Positions 59,046-64,000 of a stretch of 64,000 nucleotides of DNA are shown piece by piece. Under the pieces are notes generated by a model that saw nothing but the letters and a program-made list of their open reading frames with translations, searched no databases and was not told the DNA's origin. The DNA is taken from assembly GCF_022682495.2 (NCBI RefSeq), contig NC_071394.1, positions 25,020,470 to 25,084,469 of the forward strand. Reading direction: 5' to 3'. The stretch is from Desmodus rotundus. Lineage: Eukaryota > Chordata > Mammalia > Chiroptera > Phyllostomidae. A program made the position numbers and the translations under genes. Numbering within the stretch: position 1 is the first letter of the stretch; the number at the start of each line of letters is the position of its first letter.

Positions 59046-59250
59046 ACCCTGGCTGGTTGTCTCAGTGGATTGAGTGCCAGCCTGCGAACCAAAGAGTCAC
59101 CAGTTCGATTCCCAGTCAGGGCACATGCCTGGGTTGCGGGCGTGGTTAGGACCCCAGTAAGGGGTGTGCGAGAGGTAACCACACATTGATGTTTCTCTCC
59201 CTCTCTTTCTCCTTCCCTTCCCCTCTCTCTAAAAATAAATAAATAAAATA
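59046..59250 (+). mobile_element. VES SINE (bat tRNA-derived)
   Basis: Head accctggctggttgtctcag (box A), box B agttcgattcccagtcaggg, gcacatgcctgggttgcggg, acacattgatgtttctctcc body, CT-rich tract and (AAAT)n tail. Confidence 0.95.
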
Positions 59251-59294
59251 CATATTTTTTAAGTTTGCTGGCCCATGAATTCTAAAGAGCCTGG

Positions 59295-59450
59295 GACTCT
59301 GGTGTCAGGGAAAGGTTTTGGAGTAAGGCAAGCTTGGTTTGAATCTGGCTCTACCAGCTGTGTGATCTTGGGAAAGTTCTTTTGTATCTGTAAGCTTTAA
59401 TTTCCTCACATACAGAACAGGACTAGCAATTGAGAGGGTGACTTAGAGAA
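59295..59450 (+). mobile_element. MIR SINE
   Basis: gtttgaatctggctctacca, gctgtgtgatcttgggaaag and taatttcctcacatacagaa. Confidence 0.85.
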
Positions 59451-62060
59451 AGCAGGGACCTGGTATGAAGTGTAGTTCGACGAGTAAGGGTCTGTCTCAC
59501 AGCACTTGCGGCTCAGCTGCGGCACCGGCAGGCCTCCACCAAGGCCTTGTCTCAAAGGCCCTCTTGGGGTTTGCACTGTTTATTTCTGCGGCACTGCCAA
59601 CAGCTGGGGCCAAGCCAGACCAGGGAGACCCAAAGGCAGTTTCCCGGCATTCACAGGAGTTAACCTCAGTTCACCATTCAGCTCCTTTACTATAAATATG
59701 AATGATTAACCCAAAAGGTTTCAAGAAACAACTTCCAAATTGCTGAACTCCATTTGCCTGGGGAGGGTGACTTCTAAGACCCTTAATAAATGAAGAAGTT
59801 GATAAATGAACTCCTCCCCGCAGCATGACCAGGGAAGAGAGGAATCAGGCCAGGAACTATTTATTGCCAGAAGGACATCCCTCAGAAATGACAACAAAGC
59901 GATCCTGAAATGAGAACGTAAGTAAGCAAGAAAACAAGCAGCATTTCATAGCAATTTGATTTGCACACGTTTTCAATTTTATATTTTTTGCTTTTCTTCA
60001 AGCACAACCTTGCCTCACGTGAACTCCAGTTCATAAAATTGGAGAGTGATGTTAATAAAGGAAAATAGAGTTGTGGAGACAGGGAGAGTGAGGACAGAGG
60101 TGAGGTCTCTGCTGCTTCGCCTTGGGAAAAATAGAGCTGAATCAAAGCAGACAGAGGAGTCTCTGGGCCTGCAACTGTTCATTTGTTTGTTTGGGGGGTT
60201 TTTTGGTGGGGGTGGGGGAGTGGGTTGCAGATACCTGAGTAAGTGAGGAGGGTAAGGCAGTCTGTGGCCTTCAGACAGGCTCTGTCCCGGAGTTATGTTG
60301 GGTGGAGACCAACCTGCATAATTCCATGCAACGAAGATGGAAGGGGGAAGTTTCCTACTTTAGAATTCTTGGCTTACAGACCCTGATGGTTTTTCCCTGT
60401 TGAAGGTGTCCATTCTAACCTATTTAGAGTGCTCTGCCCCTTAAGGATTCCCCTGGGACACTGTCTTTGGTGAGACCTAGCAGCATTCACCCATGGGGAC
60501 TGGAATGGAGTGGAGGGAAGGCACCTTTGCGGTGCAGACAGGGAGCACAGAAAGTGGGCTGGCTGGCGTCCCTGCAGCAGAAGCCCGAGGACGTGGAAGA
60601 GCAGCGCCTGTGCTATGAGGGTCGGGGAGGAAGCCTGTCCTGGGCCTTGGCACCAAGTTGCTTTGCCCAGAGCTGCAGCCTTGACACAGTCTGTTCTCAC
60701 CAAACACACAAATGACTTTCTCCTTAATTCCCAGAACACACAGGCTCTTTTTTTTTTTTTAATGCTGGAGGGGTTTCCCTGACAACCAAATTGGAATTTT
60801 CGTATTGGTCCTTTCTTGCAAGAAGTCCATGTTGATGCAGGAGGCTGGAGGAGAGGATGCAGGGCCCAGCCCCGTTTCCGCATCTAATGAGCCATCAGTT
60901 TCTGGGGCTTGAACCCTCCAAAAGCAGTGCTGTGTCCTGGTTGCGTAATTTCCATTTTCAGGATTGTGGCTGGATCAAGGCCACCCGTATTCTCTGCAAG
61001 GACAGCTCTCGCTCATTGTGAGAATGGTGTCTTTTTTGTAGCCTCTTCCTTCTTTGTGTGATAGCTTTTTAAAAGCAATTTCCCAAGGGCCTTTGGTTCC
61101 TACGAAAGCTGCAGGAATGGGGCTCCAGGACCATAACTACTTTTGCATTCTGCAGGTTAGTTTCCTCACTTCTGGCACCACGGTTACTAGTTACTTACAT
61201 TCAAATTCAACTTTGTCAAGATCTCTAAATTGAGTAATATTTTTCCTAATCCCTTTTTAATGCGTTGAAACATGAGATCATTGATATCTAGTCGATTTAA
61301 CTTTAAACATATGGGTTAGAAATCTCTGGGTTTTGTAAATAGTTTTGACACACATTTCATAAAACCTCTCCTTACCAGGTGCCTACTACATGCCGGGCGC
61401 TTGCCTACACTGCGATCAATGTGTCTAGAAGTGCAGGCTCAGCAGCTCCTGGGGGGACTGAGGATATCCCCTCATGCTTCCATTTGGATGGTTGTGCTCA
61501 TCCGCTTCATAGAATCCCATGATTTGATGCCCATGTTCGTGTTGTTTTGAAGGCTGTATTGGCACCAACTCCTTTAATAGTCCTCAGAAGTCAGAAGAAA
61601 AGACTATATAAACAAGACCTCTGTCCTGTGTAAGGGAAGGGAAAATGCCATCACGATGAACACTTCTGAGTTATTGAAATAGAGAAAAGGGAGGGGGACT
61701 TGAATAGTCACCCAGCACGAGAAACTACAGGAGGGCTGAGCTGGAGACGATGGCATCACCACTGCAAGCAGATGGGCACACAGTCCCCATCCTTAGAGGG
61801 ACCAACTTGCAGTAAATGAGGGACGGCAAAAGATGCATCGCGGTGAAAATGAAAAGTAACTGTGATGATGATGACGGGTCCAGGGACGGTCCACTGTGCT
61901 CCCAAATCAAAAGCATTGAGTGGGCGAAAGTGAAATGGAAAATCAGCAAGCATATCTTTCTAGTATGAAAGCCAACAGGCTGCCACTCAGTTTTTACAAA
62001 ATTATCTATCAAATTAATGCTATTGTTCAGAATGTCACTGGCTTCCTAGTTTCTGGGTTT
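59451..62060. other. Mostly single-copy non-coding sequence
   Basis: About 2.6 kb; possible MIR/L2 scrap at 61375-61430. A 169-codon minus-strand open stretch at 60374-60883 has no recognisable protein content and is not called. Confidence 0.45.
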
Positions 62061-62066
62061 CTCCTT

Positions 62067-62155
62067 TGTAAATTGTTTTTTGTTTAATGAGCTGCAAATT
62101 GTTTTTCATTTAATGAGCCTAATGAGCTGTAAATTGTTTTTTGTTTAATGAGCTG
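62067..62155 (+). repeat. Minisatellite-like direct repeat, 61-bp period
   Basis: Two identical 28-mers, tgtaaattgttttttgttta plus atgagctg, start at 62067 and 62128. A third diverged unit (caaattgtttttcatttaat) lies between. Confidence 0.9.
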
Positions 62156-62242
62156 TCTGCTTATGAGCTGTCACTGTAAGAAATAGCCTTATCTAATTTA
62201 ATGTGTACATTTTAAAGTAGATTATAATTTAAAAAACAACCC

Positions 62243-62462
62243 ACCCTGGCTGGTGTAGCTCAGTGGATTGAGCGTGGGCCTCCGAACCAAAAGGTCGCCA
62301 GTTCGATTCCCAGTCAGGGCACATGCCTGGGTTGCTGGCCAGGTACCAAGTAGGGGGTGTGTGAGACACAACCACACATTGATGTTTCTCTTCCTTTCTT
62401 TCTCTCTCCCTTGCCCGCTCTGTAAAAATAAATAAAATCTTTAAAAAATAAAAATAAAAAAC
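62243..62462 (+). mobile_element. VES SINE with target-site duplication
   Basis: Head accctggctggtgtagctca, box B cagttcgattcccagtcagg, CT-rich body and A-rich tail. The flanks aaaaaacaaccc (62231-62242) and aaaaaacaaaccc (62456-62468) form the duplication. Confidence 0.96.
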
Positions 62463-62539
62463 AAACCCTGTTTAAGTTATCTCTGGGATCTATTAACCTT
62501 TGCACCCGGGAAGTTGGCGTTAATAGCCCCGTCTCATTA

Positions 62540-62733
62540 TTTATTTATTTATTTAATCCTCACTTGAGGATATATTTATTGATGAAAGAGAGAGAGAGGC
62601 ATGGATCGGTGGCCTCCCATTTGCGCCCCATCCAGGGATGGAGCCCACAAGCGAGGTATGTGCCCTGGCCGGAATGGAACCCACAACCTTTTGGTGTACA
62701 GGATGATGCTCCAATCAATGAGGCCAGAGCAAG
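62540..62733 (-). mobile_element. VES SINE, inverted relative to its neighbour
   Basis: TTTA-rich tail, gaaagagagagagaggcatg, gcgccccatccagggatgga, acccacaaccttttggtgta and gctccaatcaatgaggccag. Confidence 0.92.
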
Positions 62734-63075
62734 AGCCCCATGTTACAGGGAAACTAGAGATTAGGAGATGTAGAAATTTGCCTCGGCAAATAAGAAGCAA
62801 GCCAGAAAAGAATTCAGAGTACCTAATCCTCCCAACCTTCTACTGCTTTCCTAAAGTAAAAGATGCTCCCTTTCATGGGTTGTTTGGCCTCCATGTCACT
62901 TTGTCAAAAAGTAGTTCACCCAAAACCAATTCCCTGAAAGAGCAATTTGCCAAAAGCTAATTAGTCAAATACTCCTTTCACTGAAAAGAAAAAGAGCCAC
63001 ACGATCAGTCGCCGCCCTAAGCACTATCAAACCATTATCTCCGGAGTAGTCTAGAAAAGTGTGCTCTGACTGTCC

Positions 63076-63105
63076 GGGGGCGGGGGGGGGGGGGGGGGGG
63101 GGGGG
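63076..63105 (+). repeat. G homopolymer tract
   Basis: Five G, one C, then 24 consecutive G (63082-63105). It lies in otherwise unremarkable sequence. Confidence 0.95.
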
Positions 63106-63108
63106 CGG

Positions 63109-63835
63109 TGCTGGAGCAGACCAGGACCAGGAACAAAGTGGAAGTCCAAAGAGGAAGTGAGGACAGCAAAACTTCTTGTGAAGGGAAGCCCAGTCACTCC
63201 CACCTAAGAGAATCCTGCATTAACATGCTGAGATAAAGCAGCGGCAGCAAAGTTGAGGTAGCACCAAAGCTGGGTGTGTGTGGTGGATTCCCTAACAAGC
63301 AAATTAATTTGTGGAGAGTCTGCCTTTGGACTGATAGAGAAGCAACTCTTCTCTCGTGTAAGTCTCGATTTTCAGTGGGACGCCCATCTTGCCTGGGCCT
63401 CCTGAGTTCACTCAGGTTTACCCTCTGACCTGAGAGGTAAACAGCAATGGGGGAGATGGAGTCTCCTAGTGAATCTTTCCTCGAGGCTCCCTCCTCCTCA
63501 CCTTGCTCTCTCCTCTCCACATGTACGTGTGGTCACCCGGCACTTATTTATGTGCCCTTTAGAATTTCAGTTGTGCTCCTAGCACAATTGAAAAACCCTA
63601 GAGATGGCCACCAGGCCAGGTGAGGAAGGGACTTGGAAGAATCCCTACAAGGGGATGAGAATCTGGATTGCACAGGAGACTTTGGGGGGCTCAAATTGTA
63701 TTCGGGGGGCCCAGTAACCCCAGAAGGAAGAGGCAGTGGGAGATAGAGAAGGAAGTCCTATTGGCTTGTTGTTGGTTTCATTGTTGCTGGAAGATTTTCC
63801 AGAGTTTTGGTCTAAACGAATGAAGATATATTTGG
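63109..63835. other. Single-copy non-coding sequence
   Basis: Nothing recognisable. Confidence 0.45.
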
Positions 63836-63838
63836 ATT

Positions 63839-63863
63839 CTCTCTCTCTCTCTCTCTCTCTCTC
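63839..63863 (+). repeat. (CT)n microsatellite
   Basis: About 12 CT units directly before a VES SINE tail. Confidence 0.92.
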
Positions 63864-64000
63864 CTTTTAAAGATTTTATTTATTTACTTATTTTCAGAGG
63901 GAGGAGTAGGGAGGGAGAAAGAGAGGGAGAGAGACACCAATGTGAGAGAGAAACATTGGCTGCCTCTCGCATGCCCCCAACCAGGGACCTGACCCACAAC
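63864..64000 (-). mobile_element. VES SINE, cut by the window end
   Basis: aagattttatttatttactt, gagagagaaacattggctgc and cccccaaccagggacctgac. The tRNA-like head lies outside the window. Confidence 0.9.

Noticed and set aside
60374..60883. A 169-codon minus-strand open frame
   Set aside because: Contains a poly-Lys stretch from a T-run and no recognisable protein; probably chance.
62243..62330. tRNA-like sequence with box A and box B
   Set aside because: It is the head of a VES SINE, not a tRNA gene; the same holds at 59046.

Overview
The window is vertebrate nuclear DNA from a placental mammal, almost certainly a bat. The main evidence is a set of complete or nearly complete VES-type SINEs: a tRNA-derived head (Pol III box A and box B), a CT-rich body and an A-rich tail, seen at about 19.7, 31.2, 59.1, 62.3, 62.6 and 63.9 kb. 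VES SINEs are characteristic of chiropterans, especially Yangochiroptera. The rest of the repeat content is pan-mammalian (MIR, L2, MER5A, MER20, MLT1, L1M), with one internally deleted mariner and class I ERV-type LTRs. No bacterial, plasmid or phage feature is present.

The only intact protein-coding sequence I can support is the 3' end of one minus-strand gene. An exon at 21125-20959 (55 whole codons plus a split first codon) and a terminal exon at 8775-8665 (36 codons and a stop) are in compatible phase, have good splice sites and are separated by a 12.2-kb intron. Together they encode the last roughly 91 residues of a protein, a low-complexity polar linker followed by a basic tail. I cannot name the gene. 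A candidate poly(A) signal lies at 8442-8437. Everything above 21125 would then be upstream intron or gene body; I found no further convincing exon there.

Layout: 1-8.4 kb is downstream flank with an LTR, MIR/L2/MER5A fragments and the mariner (6077-6622). From 8.4 to 21.1 kb are the two exons and their intron, which holds L1 3' ends and an MLT1-type LTR split by a class I LTR. From 21.3 to 44.7 kb is old repeat-rich non-coding DNA, including a solo LTR (32602-33096) inside an L1. From 44.8 to 48.9 kb one L1 is interrupted by an essentially full-length processed pseudogene of CNOT7 (45691-48319: GC-rich 5'UTR, broken CDS, 3'UTR, poly(A), flanking duplication). From 48.9 to 64 kb there are MLT1 LTRs, MIR/L2, MER20, a complete Tigger-type MITE, VES SINEs, a 24-base G run and single-copy sequence.

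I found no evidence of a novel genetic system. The observations most worth following up are the unidentified gene tail, the full-length CNOT7 retrocopy, the nested insertion chronology and a 120-bp orphan retro-insertion with a clear target-site duplication.
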